51,678 nucleotides of DNA from Pandoraea sp. ASV26 (GCF_016428915.1 NZ_JAELTP010000035.1:1-51678); one strand, 5' to 3'. Positions 21,141 to 30,172 are shown, counted from the first letter of the stretch. Numbers and translations are program-made. Notes: generated by a model not told the origin, from the sequence alone.

Positions 21141-22508
21141 TCAAACCTCCACAAAAGTGAACGCGGGCTTTGCATGCTCGCGTGGCAATAGCACCGACTG
21201 GACCGCGAGCACCTCGCGCACGGACTTGGTGGCGCCACCGCCGCCGGCCGGGCCGTTCGTGTACAGCGTCTCGACTTCATTGCCGATACGCACGGCCTGC
21301 TCGGCGGATGTCGTGCGTCCCGCCACACGCACACGAACTTCATAGGGCTGTGCGTTCGTCGAACTCACTGTCTTGCCGTACAGCGAGTCCACGCCGATCA
21401 GATCGAAACGCAATTCGCTCGTCTGTACGCCCGTCAGCGCCAATCGCTCGCGCACGATCTCGATGGCGAGCCGTGCACGCGCAACGGCCCCGGGGCCGCC
21501 GTATGAGATCTGCCCCTCTCCGATGAATCCGTCGACATAGCCGACGGACACCTTGAGCGTGCCTGTACGCGGTGTGCCGCGTCCGCCCGTGACGCTCACT
21601 CGGTCGGGGGCTTGCTCGGTCACGCGCACTGCCGAGAAGTCGGCGACAACGTCGGGCTGAAGGTAGCGTTGCGGATCGTGAATTTCGTACAGCAACTGCT
21701 CCTTGCAAGTGGCTTGCGTCACGCGGCCGCCGGCTTGCGGGACTTTCGTGATGACGACCGAGCCATCGCACGCCACTTCGCCAATCGGAAAGCCGAGCTT
21801 CGCGAGCTCAGGCACGTCTTTGTAGCCGGGGTCGGCAAAATAGCCGCCCGTGACCTGTCCTGCGCACTCCAGCAGATGCCCGATCACGGTGGCCTGGCCC
21901 AGCATGTCCCAGTCGTCCATACGCCAACCAAACTCGTGGATCAGCGGCGCAGCGAACAGCGACGGATCGGCCACACGGCCAGTCAATACGATTTGTGCCC
22001 CTGCCGCGAGGGCGTCGACGATGGCGCTCGCCCCCAGATAGGCGTTCGCCGACACAATGCGATCCCGGTAGGACGCCACGCGCTCGCCCGTTTCCTCGAA
22101 ATGCGCATCGCCTTGCAGCACGACGTCGAGCACATCGTCGCCGGTGACTGCTGCGATCTTCAGATCGCCGAGCCCCAGCTTGCGAGCGATCTCGGCGGTC
22201 TTGCGCGCTGCGGCAAGCGGATTCGCCGCGCCCATGTTCGAGATGATGCGCACGCCATTGCGAATCGCGGCCGGCAGTACCGCCGTCATTCGCGCTTCCA
22301 GCAGCGGGTCGTAGCCGGCCAGCGGGTCCTTGCGGCGCGCCTGTTGTGCGATGGCAATCGTGCGCTCGGCGAGGCATTCGAAAACGAGATAGTCGAGCGC
22401 CCCGTGCGAGGCGAGTTCGACGGCGGGTTCGATGCGATCGCCCGAATACCCGGCGCCTGCACCGATCCGAATGCGTCGCGATGTCGGGTGGGTTTGCTTG
22501 GCTGTCAT
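21141..22508 (-). CDS. AtuA family protein (acyclic terpene utilisation, DUF1446)
   Basis: 455 residues. The N-terminal motif IRIGAGAGYSGDRIEPAVEL and the segment NGVRIISNMGAANPLAAARK mark the AtuA/DUF1446 family, named after the citronellol/geranyl catabolic cluster of pseudomonads. Other clear blocks are IVLTGRVADPSLFAAPLIHE and the glycine-rich TNGPAGGGGATKSVREVLA near the end. The catalytic function is not settled; in several clusters the family accompanies acyl-CoA or organic-acid catabolism. Here there are no acyl-CoA carboxylase or dehydrogenase genes, only a CitMHS carrier and a LysR gene, suggesting uptake and processing of a hydroxy- or polycarboxylate. The operon order is CitMHS, AtuA, small partner. 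Confidence 0.86.
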   Translation of the reverse strand: MTAKQTHPTSRRIRIGAGAGYSGDRIEPAVELASHGALDYLVFECLAERTIAIAQQARRKDPLAGYDPLLEARMTAVLPAAIRNGVRIISNMGAANPLAAARKTAEIARKLGLGDLKIAAVTGDDVLDVVLQGDAHFEETGERVASYRDRIVSANAYLGASAIVDALAAGAQIVLTGRVADPSLFAAPLIHEFGWRMDDWDMLGQATVIGHLLECAGQVTGGYFADPGYKDVPELAKLGFPIGEVACDGSVVITKVPQAGGRVTQATCKEQLLYEIHDPQRYLQPDVVADFSAVRVTEQAPDRVSVTGGRGTPRTGTLKVSVGYVDGFIGEGQISYGGPGAVARARLAIEIVRERLALTGVQTSELRFDLIGVDSLYGKTVSSTNAQPYEVRVRVAGRTTSAEQAVRIGNEVETLYTNGPAGGGGATKSVREVLAVQSVLLPREHAKPAFTFVEV

Positions 22509-22533
22509 GGGGATCGAGTCCGTTCGATAACGC

Positions 22534-23838
22534 TTAAAGAGGGAAGACGCCGAGCAGGACGCTCGCAATCGTCATGACGATCGACGCGCCGAAGAGCAAC
22601 GGGAACGTGAATTTCTGGTGATCGGCCAGATCGATGCGGCACAGACCGACCACGAGGAATGTGGCCGGCGTGAGCGGGCTGACGGGGAAGCCCGTCGTCA
22701 TCTGCCCCAGCAACGCAGCCTGGCCGACCTGCACCGCGGGCACGCCCAGTTGTCCCGCCACTTCGGCAATGACCGGCAGCACACCGAAATAGAACGAGTC
22801 GGGATCGAAGAGCATGCTCAGCGGCATCGACACCAGGCCGAGCGCGACCGGAATGTGGCTCGCCATACCCTGCGGCACGAAGCCCACGGCCGCTTGCGCC
22901 ATGCCCTTGAGCATGCCGCTGCCTTGCATCACCCCGGTAAACACGCCTGCCGCGAGCAGAATGCCCGCCATCATCAACGCGGCACGCGCATGCGCATCGA
23001 TGCGTTTGCGCTGCATGTCGACGTTCGGATAATTCACCATCAACGCCACGCACAGGCCCACCATGAACATGATCGCCGGCGGAATCTTCTCGCCCATGAC
23101 GACCATGGTGCCGAGCACAATCAGCGTCAGCAGGATGTTGAACCAGAAGAGCTTCGGGCGGCGCAGCGCCTGCTCTTCCGGCGAGAGCTCACGTTTGGGC
23201 ATCGGGATCGCGCCACTCGCGGCAGTGAGTCCGAGGCGCTTTTCTTCGCGACGACCCAGCCAGTAAGCCATGCCGAACACGAAGACCAGCCCGACGGCCT
23301 GCACCGGAATCAGCGGATTGAAAAGACTCGACACGGGCAAGTGCAGCGACGCCGACGCCCGGATCATCGGGCCGGTCCACGGCAGGAAGTTGATGCCGGC
23401 CGCCATCGATACGGCGGCGGCCAACACACGCCGATCCATGCCAAGACGATCGTAGAGCGGCAGCATGGCCGGGATCGTGACGAGGAAGCAGACCGCGCCG
23501 GAGCCGTCGAGGTGGATCAGCAGCGCCAGTAGCGTCGTGCCCACGACGATGCGCGTCGGGCGCGTGCCGACCGCTTTCAGAATGCCGTCAATGATCGGAT
23601 CGAGCGTGCCGGCATCGGTAATGGTGCCGAAGTAGAGGATCGCGAAGACGAACATGCCGACCACCGGCGCGAGACTCTTGAGTCCGTCGATGACGAATTT
23701 GCTTGTCTGAAAGCCAAAGCCGCCGATCAACGACGCCGCAATCGGCACGATGATGAGCGCCACGAGCGGCGACATGCGTTTCGAGAGAATCGCGCCGAGC
23801 AGCACGACGATAGTGGCCAGCCCCAGTAACGGCAGCAT
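22534..23838 (-). CDS. CitMHS family citrate/metal-citrate:proton symporter
   Basis: 434 residues, about 12 membrane segments, matching CitM/CitH carriers that import citrate alone or complexed to divalent metal. Recognisable blocks are LSKRMSPLVALIIVPIAASL, HLDGSGAVCFLVTIPAMLPL, the GINFLPWTGPMIRAS loop and SMLFDPDSFYFGVLPVIAEVA. The ATG at 23838 lies 99 bp from the divergent LysR gene. It is followed after 25 bp by the AtuA gene, so it is first of a three-gene operon. The real substrate may be another tricarboxylate, given the AtuA neighbours. Confidence 0.9.
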   Translation of the reverse strand: MLPLLGLATIVVLLGAILSKRMSPLVALIIVPIAASLIGGFGFQTSKFVIDGLKSLAPVVGMFVFAILYFGTITDAGTLDPIIDGILKAVGTRPTRIVVGTTLLALLIHLDGSGAVCFLVTIPAMLPLYDRLGMDRRVLAAAVSMAAGINFLPWTGPMIRASASLHLPVSSLFNPLIPVQAVGLVFVFGMAYWLGRREEKRLGLTAASGAIPMPKRELSPEEQALRRPKLFWFNILLTLIVLGTMVVMGEKIPPAIMFMVGLCVALMVNYPNVDMQRKRIDAHARAALMMAGILLAAGVFTGVMQGSGMLKGMAQAAVGFVPQGMASHIPVALGLVSMPLSMLFDPDSFYFGVLPVIAEVAGQLGVPAVQVGQAALLGQMTTGFPVSPLTPATFLVVGLCRIDLADHQKFTFPLLFGASIVMTIASVLLGVFPL

Positions 23839-23895
23839 GTGCGTGTCTCCAATATTGTTTTTTAGTGCGTTCGAGCGTAATTTCGGGGGATTGAT

Positions 23896-23914
23896 AAATC
23901 AATTGAAATGATTT
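23896..23914. promoter_or_regulatory. LysR-type operator in the CitMHS-lysR divergent gap
   Basis: AAATCA-N7-TGATTT is an inverted repeat with the T-N11-A style core expected for LysR regulators. It lies midway between the two divergent start codons in an AT-rich stretch. Confidence 0.6.
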
Positions 23915-23937
23915 GATCGCAGTCATCACAAAACATA

Positions 23938-24855
23938 ATGGATCTGAATCTACGGGACATTCGGGCATTCCTTGCCGTGGCGCAGAGCGGCAGCTTTACG
24001 CGTGCCGCAGGGCGGTTGCATCTGTCGCAGCCGGCGTTGACGGTGCAGATTCGCCGGTTGGAGGAGACGGTCGGGGTGCGGCTGTTCGATCGGAACAGCC
24101 GCAATGTGGCGCTGACCCCGGCCGGGCGGGCTTTGTTGCCGTTGTTGCAGAAGTCGCTGCACGACATGGAGCACGTGTTGATCGATGCGCGAGCCTTGGG
24201 CGATGGGTCGAGCGGCGTTGTGCGCATTGCCTGCTTGCCGACGTTCGCGGCGAGCGTACTGCCGGAGTTGATTCAGCAGGTGAAGGCCAGCGTGCCGCGC
24301 GCGGGTTTTTACGTGCGCGATGCCGTCGCGGGGGTCGTGGACTCGCTGGTGCGTAGCGAGGAGGTCGACATCGGGCTGACGGGCGGGGCGCTGACCGACC
24401 CCGATTTCGACGTGCTCTATACGGGGGGCGATCACCTGGTGGCGGTGCTGCCTGCGCGTCACCAGCTCGCGCGGCGCAAATGCCTAGCGCTGGCCGATCT
24501 TGCGAGCGTGCCGTTGGTGCTCACGGCGCAGAATACAAGCGTTCGGGCGGTCGTGGACCGTGCCTTTGCGCGCGGCGGCTTCACGCCGGAAATCGCGTGC
24601 GAGCCGACCTACATGATGACGGCCGTCGCGATGGTTCGGGCGGGTCTCGGGGTGACGATCCTGCCGGCGTCCGCCAGAGAGGTGAGGGCGGAGCCCGAGT
24701 TGCTGATTCGTCCGGTGGACGACGATGCGTTCTTGCGTCCCATCGCCCTCATCAAGAAGCGAGGCAGGACGTTGCCTCCCATTACGCAGACGTTCGTGTC
24801 GATGTTGCTCGAAAGGTTGGCACCCGACCCGTCACCGGTGCATCCACCGGGATGA
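23938..24855 (+). CDS. LysR family regulator, probable controller of the CitMHS-AtuA operon
   Basis: 305 residues. The N-terminal helix-turn-helix is canonical (LRDIRAFLAVAQSGSFTRAA, LHLSQPALTVQIRRLEETVG, LFDRNSRNVALTPAG). The C-terminal part is a periplasmic-binding-like effector domain. It is divergent from the CitMHS gene across 99 bp that hold an inverted repeat, the standard arrangement for a LysR protein activating its neighbour and repressing itself. The inducer is likely the transported acid. Confidence 0.92.
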   Translation: MDLNLRDIRAFLAVAQSGSFTRAAGRLHLSQPALTVQIRRLEETVGVRLFDRNSRNVALTPAGRALLPLLQKSLHDMEHVLIDARALGDGSSGVVRIACLPTFAASVLPELIQQVKASVPRAGFYVRDAVAGVVDSLVRSEEVDIGLTGGALTDPDFDVLYTGGDHLVAVLPARHQLARRKCLALADLASVPLVLTAQNTSVRAVVDRAFARGGFTPEIACEPTYMMTAVAMVRAGLGVTILPASAREVRAEPELLIRPVDDDAFLRPIALIKKRGRTLPPITQTFVSMLLERLAPDPSPVHPPG

Positions 24856-25045
24856 GCGCGCCGCCGGTCATCCCGCATCTCATGGATCTCGAGCCGCGAT
24901 ATCGCGCGATTCCATCGCCCTGAGGGTCGGTGCGCCTCGGATCTTTCCCCATCGATGCGTCGCATTTTTGCCGTGCAACGGCTGCACAAGTCCACGGCAA
25001 TGGCGATGCGATCCGACAAGTCGTTTCAATACGCACAACACCCTG

Positions 25046-25080
25046 AAAACCCACCTGAGCGCGGCCGCTCGGGGGTTTTG
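25046..25080 (+). terminator. Terminator hairpin after the lysR gene
   Basis: AAAACCC and a GC-rich extension pair with a matching arm ending in GGGGGTTTT; one or two bases are bulged. It sits in the 320-bp gap between lysR and the DUF3311 gene. The rest of that gap holds no gene; the segment after the hairpin must carry the symporter promoter. Confidence 0.7.
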
Positions 25081-25176
25081 AGCTCGCCCGGCAAAACCGG
25101 CGTCGATGGGCTAGAGTGCAAATCGATAAGTAGTCGATACGCATCAGTCCAACGAATAACGAGGAGAGACACGCAA

Positions 25177-25356
25177 ATGCGGTTACTGCTATTGCTGCCG
25201 TTCATCGGCTTGTTGTGGGTCCCGTTCTACAACCGGGAATTGCCATCGCTCTGGGGTTTTCCGTTCTTCTACTGGTACCAGTTTGCCTGGGTGCCGCTGA
25301 CCTCTTTGCTGATCTGGATCGTGTTTCGTAACGGTTTGAAGAAAGGGGAAGAGTGA
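25177..25356 (+). CDS. DUF3311 small membrane protein, symporter partner
   Basis: 59 residues with two hydrophobic helices (LLLLLPFIGLLWVPFY and a second ending LTSLLIWIVFR). Small DUF3311 proteins are regularly encoded just ahead of SSS-family symporters and probably act as an accessory subunit. GAGGAGAG lies at proper distance from the ATG at 25177; the frame is open upstream but without family character. The stop codon overlaps the ATG of the symporter by one base (TGATG), so the pair is translationally coupled. Confidence 0.88.
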   Translation: MRLLLLLPFIGLLWVPFYNRELPSLWGFPFFYWYQFAWVPLTSLLIWIVFRNGLKKGEE

Positions 25357-26858
25357 TGAGCGCCTCAGGCATCAACTGGACCGCGTTGGCGGTCTTCGTC
25401 TTCTTCTTTATCCTTGTGACCGTCATGGGTTTCTGGGCCTCGCGCTGGATGACGGGCGGCGCCCCCAAGGGCCGGGCGGCCAATCTTGACGAGTGGGGGC
25501 TGGGCGGTCGTAACTTCGGTACCTGGATCACCTGGTTCCTCGTCGGCGGCGACTTCTACACGGCGTACACGGTGATCGCCGTGCCAGCGCTGGTCTATGC
25601 CGTCGGCGCCTACGGCTTCTTTGCGCTGCCTTACACGATTCTCGTCTACCCGATCGTCTTCCTGATCATGCCGAAACTGTGGCATGCAGCGCACAAGGCG
25701 GGGCACGTGACGGCTGCCGACGTCGTATTCGGTCGATATCAGTCGCGTCCGCTGGAGTTCGCCATTGCGCTCACGGGGGTGGTGGCGACGATGCCGTACA
25801 TCGCTTTGCAACTGATCGGCATGGAAGTGGTGATCAAGGCGCTCGGGCTGACGGGCGAGGTTCCGTTATTCGCCGCGTTCGTCATTCTCGCGCTCTACAC
25901 TTATGCGGCCGGCTTGCGGGCGCCGGCGCTGATCGCGTTCGTCAAGGATCTGATGATTTACATCGTCGTGATCGTGGCCGTGATCGTCGTGCCGGCCAAG
26001 CTGGGCGGCTATGGTGTCGTGTTCGATTCGGCGCGCGATGTCTTTGCCAAGAAGGGCGGCGCGACCGGTCTGACGTTGCAGCCGACGCAGTTCCTGCCGT
26101 TTGCCACACTGGCGCTGGGTTCGGCAATGGCCGCGTTCATGTATCCGCACACGCTCACGGGGGTGTTTGCCGCCAAGGACGCCAACACCATTCGCAAGAA
26201 TGCCGTGTTCCTGCCGGCGTATACGGTGCTGCTCGGCCTGATCGCGCTGCTCGGTTTCATGGCCTACGCCGCAGGCATCAAGGTACAGACCAACAACGAT
26301 GTGGTACCCGCGTTGTTCAATGGACTGTTCCCGAGCTGGTTCGCGGGCTTCGCGTTTGCTGCGATTGCCATTGGCGCGCTGGTGCCGGCCGCCGTGATGT
26401 CCATTGGTGCATCCAACCTGTTCACGCGCAACTTCTGGAAGCCTTACGTCAACCCGAACATTTCGCATGAAGGCGAGGCGAAGGTTGCCAAGATCGTATC
26501 GCTGGTGGTGAAGCTCGGTGCGCTGGTGTTCATCCTGTTCCTGCCGACCCAGTTCGCATTGGACTTGCAGTTGCTAGGTGGCGTATGGATCTTGCAGACG
26601 TTCCCGGCACTCGTGTTCGGCCTGTTCGTGAGCTGGTTCGGGGCGCGTGCACTGTTGTGCGGATGGGCCGTCGGTATCGCGTACGGCAGTTGGCTGGCGT
26701 TCGCCGACGGAATCAAGCCGGTCCACACGTTCACGTTCGGGGGCGACAAGATATCCCTCTACACCGGCCTCATCGCTCTGGCGGTGAACATCGTCGTTAC
26801 CGTGATCGCCAACGTGGCGCTTGGAAAGGGCACGCGTCCGGCCCTGCGGAATGCGTGA
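25356..26858 (+). CDS. Sodium:solute symporter (SSS family, MctP-like monocarboxylate uptake)
   Basis: 500 residues, about 13 membrane segments. The N-terminal region NLDEWGLGGRNFGTWITWFLVGGDFYTAYT is typical of the SSS subgroup that includes the rhizobial monocarboxylate permease MctP, and FAAIAIGALVPAAVMSIGASNLFTRNF is the conserved TM8-TM9 region with sodium-site character. The usual partner DUF3311 gene is immediately upstream. Likely substrates are short monocarboxylates such as lactate, pyruvate or amino acids; the sequence does not decide. It ends ahead of a region of simple repeats and a strong hairpin. Confidence 0.9.
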   Translation: MSASGINWTALAVFVFFFILVTVMGFWASRWMTGGAPKGRAANLDEWGLGGRNFGTWITWFLVGGDFYTAYTVIAVPALVYAVGAYGFFALPYTILVYPIVFLIMPKLWHAAHKAGHVTAADVVFGRYQSRPLEFAIALTGVVATMPYIALQLIGMEVVIKALGLTGEVPLFAAFVILALYTYAAGLRAPALIAFVKDLMIYIVVIVAVIVVPAKLGGYGVVFDSARDVFAKKGGATGLTLQPTQFLPFATLALGSAMAAFMYPHTLTGVFAAKDANTIRKNAVFLPAYTVLLGLIALLGFMAYAAGIKVQTNNDVVPALFNGLFPSWFAGFAFAAIAIGALVPAAVMSIGASNLFTRNFWKPYVNPNISHEGEAKVAKIVSLVVKLGALVFILFLPTQFALDLQLLGGVWILQTFPALVFGLFVSWFGARALLCGWAVGIAYGSWLAFADGIKPVHTFTFGGDKISLYTGLIALAVNIVVTVIANVALGKGTRPALRNA

Positions 26859-26873
26859 TACGTAATACGTAAT

Positions 26874-26902
26874 GCTTAGGGCCTAGGGCTTAGGGTTTAG
26901 CG
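26874..26902. repeat. Short heptamer repeat, TTAGGG-like
   Basis: Four imperfect 7-bp units (CTTAGGG, CCTAGGG, CTTAGGG, TTTAGCG) follow a short TACGTAA duplication just past the symporter stop. The composition differs from the neighbouring genes. It is probably slippage-derived. Confidence 0.6.
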
Positions 26903-26944
26903 CCCAAGTCCAATAACGTCGCGCAACGTTTTGCGCGGCACCGG

Positions 26945-26978
26945 GTGCCACACGTCAATGCCTTCGGACGTGTGGCAC
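26945..26978. terminator. Perfect 12-bp-stem hairpin between symporter and GntR fragment
   Basis: GTGCCACACGTC (26945-26956) and GACGTGTGGCAC (26967-26978) are exactly complementary with a 10-nt loop. There is no T run on either side. It is about 90 bp past the symporter stop and may end or protect that transcript, or be the end of a lost mobile sequence. Confidence 0.55.
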
Positions 26979-26991
26979 TTGCCCCACCCCC

Positions 26992-27168
26992 TGCCTCAGG
27001 GCGAAGTTGTTCTATCAGAAAAAGCGCGTGGTGACCTCGGACAACGAGCACGAGCGCATTGTCGAGGCCATCGTTGGCGGTAAGCCCGAGGACGCCCAGA
27101 ACGCTGCCCGGGAGCACTTGAATAACGCGAGTCTTAACGTGATCGAGTACTTCGAGGCCAACGCCTGA
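26992..27168 (+). pseudogene. 3' fragment of a GntR/FadR-type (FCD domain) regulator
   Basis: The frame reads AKLFYQKKRVVTSDNEHERI, then VEAIVGGKPEDAQNAAREHL, then NNASLNVIEYFEANA and a stop. The EHERIVEAIVGGKPEDAQNA pattern is the last helices of an FCD ligand-binding domain, as in FadR-subfamily regulators. The DNA-binding domain and most of the effector domain are missing. It points away from the symporter and toward the autotransporter gene. I take it as the end of a regulator that was deleted when the neighbourhood was rearranged. Confidence 0.72.
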
Positions 27169-27308
27169 AGGTGTTGCCGCGCGGTTGAGGCTTCGTGCCA
27201 AAGCCTTGACGCGGGTGGGGATTGGGCGTCCAGGGCGAAGACATCGCTATCTCCGCCCTGTGTGCCGGATGCGGCAGGCGTCTTCCTCAGGCACCGATGC
27301 GCTGTTCG

Positions 27309-30062
27309 TCAGAACAACTGGCGCAACCGCAACGTGCCCGCCTGAGCGACGAGGCCGCCACCGACTTGCAGTTCATAGCGCGCGGTCACGCTCAGGTTGT
27401 TCGCGCGCAGCAGCGTCACGCCTGCCGTGACCAACGCCAGATCCGATGCCGGTTGTGCTCCCAGCGACGTGAATGCGGTGGCGCCGGACGGATCCGCCAC
27501 GAAGCGGGCATTCGTTGCGCTGCGGCTGTTGTCGTATTGGTGACGCCAGCCCACTTGCAACTCCGGCACCACCTTGCCGTAGGACGTGACGAACTCACGC
27601 GAAATCTTCACCCCGAGGTCGCTCGTGACCGACGTCGTATTGGCGGCGTTGACCGCCAACGCGGCACCGTTGCCCCCCGACTCCGTATAGCTGGCCTGAT
27701 GCAGGTAACTGTAGGTCAGCGCGGCCACGGGCGTCACCGTGGCGAAGGGCAGGGCGAGCGGGTATCCGGCCTCGGCGCGGGCAACGTACTGGGTACCGTT
27801 GAACTGCGCGTTGGTGTTGCCCGAGAAGCCGGTGAAGTTGATCGAGCGGTTGGTGTCGTAGCGCTGTTGCACCACGCCAGCCGACAGATTGCCGTACCAC
27901 GTATCGGCAATGTAGCTGGCGTAGCCCATCAGACCGAAGGCGTTCACGCGGGTCCGGTTGCCGTCGGTGTTGCCGGTGCCGTTGATGGTGGTGTTGGTGT
28001 AGCTGAACACGCCACCGGCACGCCAGGCGTCGTTGATCGCCCGGTCGACGCCGATCAGGAAGCCACCGAAGTTGGCGCTGTAGCCGTCCACCGAATCGCG
28101 CTCGCTCTGGCTCGCATGGCCACCGAACGCTTGTCCCCACGTGGCCCACTTTGGCCCGGCTTCGCCCGTCGATACACCGCTCCTGGCGTCGGCCTGCGCG
28201 AGCCGCAGACTGTCGCTGCGCCCGGCGATGATGTTCAGGACGCTGAGGGTCGGGGCCGATACGGCCTGGCTGCTGGCGCCCGGCGCCGACGGGCTCAACT
28301 GCGCCCCGGCACGGTTCGACGCCGCGGCGCCGCCAAGCTGAAGCGCCGTCGCCGCGTTGAAGAGGTTCAACAGGCCGGGATCGCTGATGCCTGTGTAACG
28401 TGACAGCCCGCTCAGGGAAGCGTAGGCGTTCGGCGTCGTTGCCTGAATCTTCGGTGCCGGGGGCGTCGTCGGTACCGTAGGTGTCGTCGGTGTGGTCGGT
28501 GTTGTTGGCGTGGTCGGTGCGGTGTCCGCGTCCACGCTCGTCACGGTCAGCACCAGATCGCTGCGATCGCCATTGGCGACGGCGGCGCCGGTGACAGTGC
28601 CCTTGACACCGACCATCGAATATTTGAGCTGACCTTCGTTGTAGCTCGTCCCGGCGGTGGCCGCGTCGATGACTACGAAACGCTGACCGGGGGCAAACGC
28701 GTAGGCAGCGGTATTCTTCAACGCCACGGCTGAGCCCGGCGCGATGCTGGCGGAGCCCGACACCACCAGACGGCCGTAACCGGTGTCGCTTTCCATGTTG
28801 CCATTGGCTACGGCGCCGTTGCCTACGCCTATCAGTAGCGTTGCCGCCGCATATTGAGCGTAATTGCCGTAGATCGAGATGACTCGATTGATTTGCAGGT
28901 TGCCCGAGACGCTGGCAACTTTGTTGGCGCCGACGACTACGTTGTCGTCAAGCCGTTGATTGCCGTCCGAGAACACAACGTCTGCGCCGGCGTTCATCAG
29001 TGTGCCGGGTGCGCCGTTTAGGCCCGTCAGAACACCGAAGGTCGAACCTTGCCCGCCCGAGAACCTCAGAGGTTTGCCAGAAACAGAGTTGATATCGCCG
29101 GCGATGGTGCCCGAGTTGACGATAGTGCCCAACACGGCGTCTTGCGCATTCTGAATGGCGAAGGTGCCGCCGCTGATGAGGCCGCTGTTGGTCAGCGAGT
29201 CGATTCGCCCGGCGTTGATCAGCGCCTCCATGGACGAGATGAGGGTGCCGGTGTTCACAATCGAGCTGATCGAGCCGGTGTTATTCAGGGCGGTAGACGT
29301 TTCGCCCCCCCGGTCGTCAATGCCGACGGTGATCTTCCCGGTGTTGTTCAGCGTGCCGATCGTGCCCTGATTGTCGATCACATATTCGCGAGCGGAGAGG
29401 TAACCATCGTTGTTCAGGCGCTGAATCAAGCCACTGTTGGCGATCCCCGTGAAGTTGCCTGTAATCGTGCCTGCATTGCTCAGTGAACCGATCGTCCCAC
29501 CGACGGCGTTCGTAACCCCGGTGTAGTTGGACAGCGTTCCATCAGCGAGGTTGTTCAACGAGGTGATAGTGCCGGCGTTGACAATCCCGTTTTGACCAGA
29601 GAGCTGCCCGCTGTTGTTCAGTGTGACGATTGATGCGTTGCCGAGGTTTTCTATCGCCGTATAACCGGTAATGGTTGCGCCGGCCGAGTTGGTGAACGTG
29701 GCGATCGTGCCATTATTCACAACGACCTCGTACATGTACTGGTTCGAGATGAACCCGCCAGGGTTATTGACCACCGCAGCAACGTTTGCGCCGGCCCCGA
29801 TAATGATGGCGCTGTTTCCGATGATGGTGCTGCTGTTGGTGAGTGTGCCGACGGTTCCCGAGACGTAAATCGCTACGTCCTCAGTCTGAACGGGGGCGCT
29901 CACCTGACAATCTCCCGAGCTCCAGGATACCGTGGCGTTCGTTGCAGACGTTACGGAACAGGGCGCCGGCGTGGCGTTGGCTAAAGAGGTCATTGCGGAC
30001 AGGGCCGTGGCAATGGCCAAGGGCAGTGCTTTCAGTTTGAAGTGGCGACGTTCGTGGGTCAT
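27309..30062 (-). CDS. Autotransporter (type Va) with repetitive passenger
   Basis: 917 residues. A signal peptide (MTHERRHFKLKALPLAIATALSAMTSLANA) is followed by a long passenger made of degenerate repeats of the pattern GTIxxLxNxGxI (for example NQGTIGTLNNTGKITV), which should fold as a right-handed beta-helix. A Thr/Pro linker (about residues 512-536, repeats of PTT) separates a segment ending near residue 640 from the C-terminal beta-barrel, which starts at GPKWATWGQAFGGHASQSER and closes with RLRQLF and a terminal Phe as needed for BAM recognition. No protease or esterase motif is visible in the passenger, so adhesion or aggregation is likely. GGGGAG lies ahead of the start codon. Confidence 0.93.
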   Translation of the reverse strand: MTHERRHFKLKALPLAIATALSAMTSLANATPAPCSVTSATNATVSWSSGDCQVSAPVQTEDVAIYVSGTVGTLTNSSTIIGNSAIIIGAGANVAAVVNNPGGFISNQYMYEVVVNNGTIATFTNSAGATITGYTAIENLGNASIVTLNNSGQLSGQNGIVNAGTITSLNNLADGTLSNYTGVTNAVGGTIGSLSNAGTITGNFTGIANSGLIQRLNNDGYLSAREYVIDNQGTIGTLNNTGKITVGIDDRGGETSTALNNTGSISSIVNTGTLISSMEALINAGRIDSLTNSGLISGGTFAIQNAQDAVLGTIVNSGTIAGDINSVSGKPLRFSGGQGSTFGVLTGLNGAPGTLMNAGADVVFSDGNQRLDDNVVVGANKVASVSGNLQINRVISIYGNYAQYAAATLLIGVGNGAVANGNMESDTGYGRLVVSGSASIAPGSAVALKNTAAYAFAPGQRFVVIDAATAGTSYNEGQLKYSMVGVKGTVTGAAVANGDRSDLVLTVTSVDADTAPTTPTTPTTPTTPTVPTTPPAPKIQATTPNAYASLSGLSRYTGISDPGLLNLFNAATALQLGGAAASNRAGAQLSPSAPGASSQAVSAPTLSVLNIIAGRSDSLRLAQADARSGVSTGEAGPKWATWGQAFGGHASQSERDSVDGYSANFGGFLIGVDRAINDAWRAGGVFSYTNTTINGTGNTDGNRTRVNAFGLMGYASYIADTWYGNLSAGVVQQRYDTNRSINFTGFSGNTNAQFNGTQYVARAEAGYPLALPFATVTPVAALTYSYLHQASYTESGGNGAALAVNAANTTSVTSDLGVKISREFVTSYGKVVPELQVGWRHQYDNSRSATNARFVADPSGATAFTSLGAQPASDLALVTAGVTLLRANNLSVTARYELQVGGGLVAQAGTLRLRQLF

Positions 30063-30155
30063 CTGGTGTGGTCTCCCCTCGCGGGTGATATTTTTTGCGA
30101 ACGCCGCATCCTATCCCTGCAATCCCTCCGAAAAAATGGGTGACTTTTGGTGGGG

Positions 30156-30172
30156 AGCAAAATTGTTTTGCT
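30156..30172. promoter_or_regulatory. Palindrome upstream of the autotransporter
   Basis: AGCAAAA-TTG-TTTTGCT is a perfect inverted repeat in an AT-rich patch about 95 bp ahead of the autotransporter start codon. It could be an operator. The 298 bp between the autotransporter start and the phosphopantetheinyl transferase stop hold no gene. Confidence 0.45.

Larger units (their letters stand above)
26859..27308. other. Gap between symporter and autotransporter genes
   Basis: 450 bp with no intact gene. It holds simple repeats (TACGTAA copies and TTAGGG-like heptamers), a perfect 12-bp-stem hairpin and a GntR-type regulator fragment, each listed separately. Confidence 0.7.

Noticed and set aside
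26874-26902. Telomere-like TTAGGG repeat as a replicon end
   Set aside because: Just four imperfect units in the middle of continuous sequence; nothing else suggests a linear end.
27222-28403. Plus-strand open frame opposite the autotransporter barrel
   Set aside because: The opposite strand encodes a complete beta-barrel with terminal Phe; this frame has no domain character and no ribosome site.
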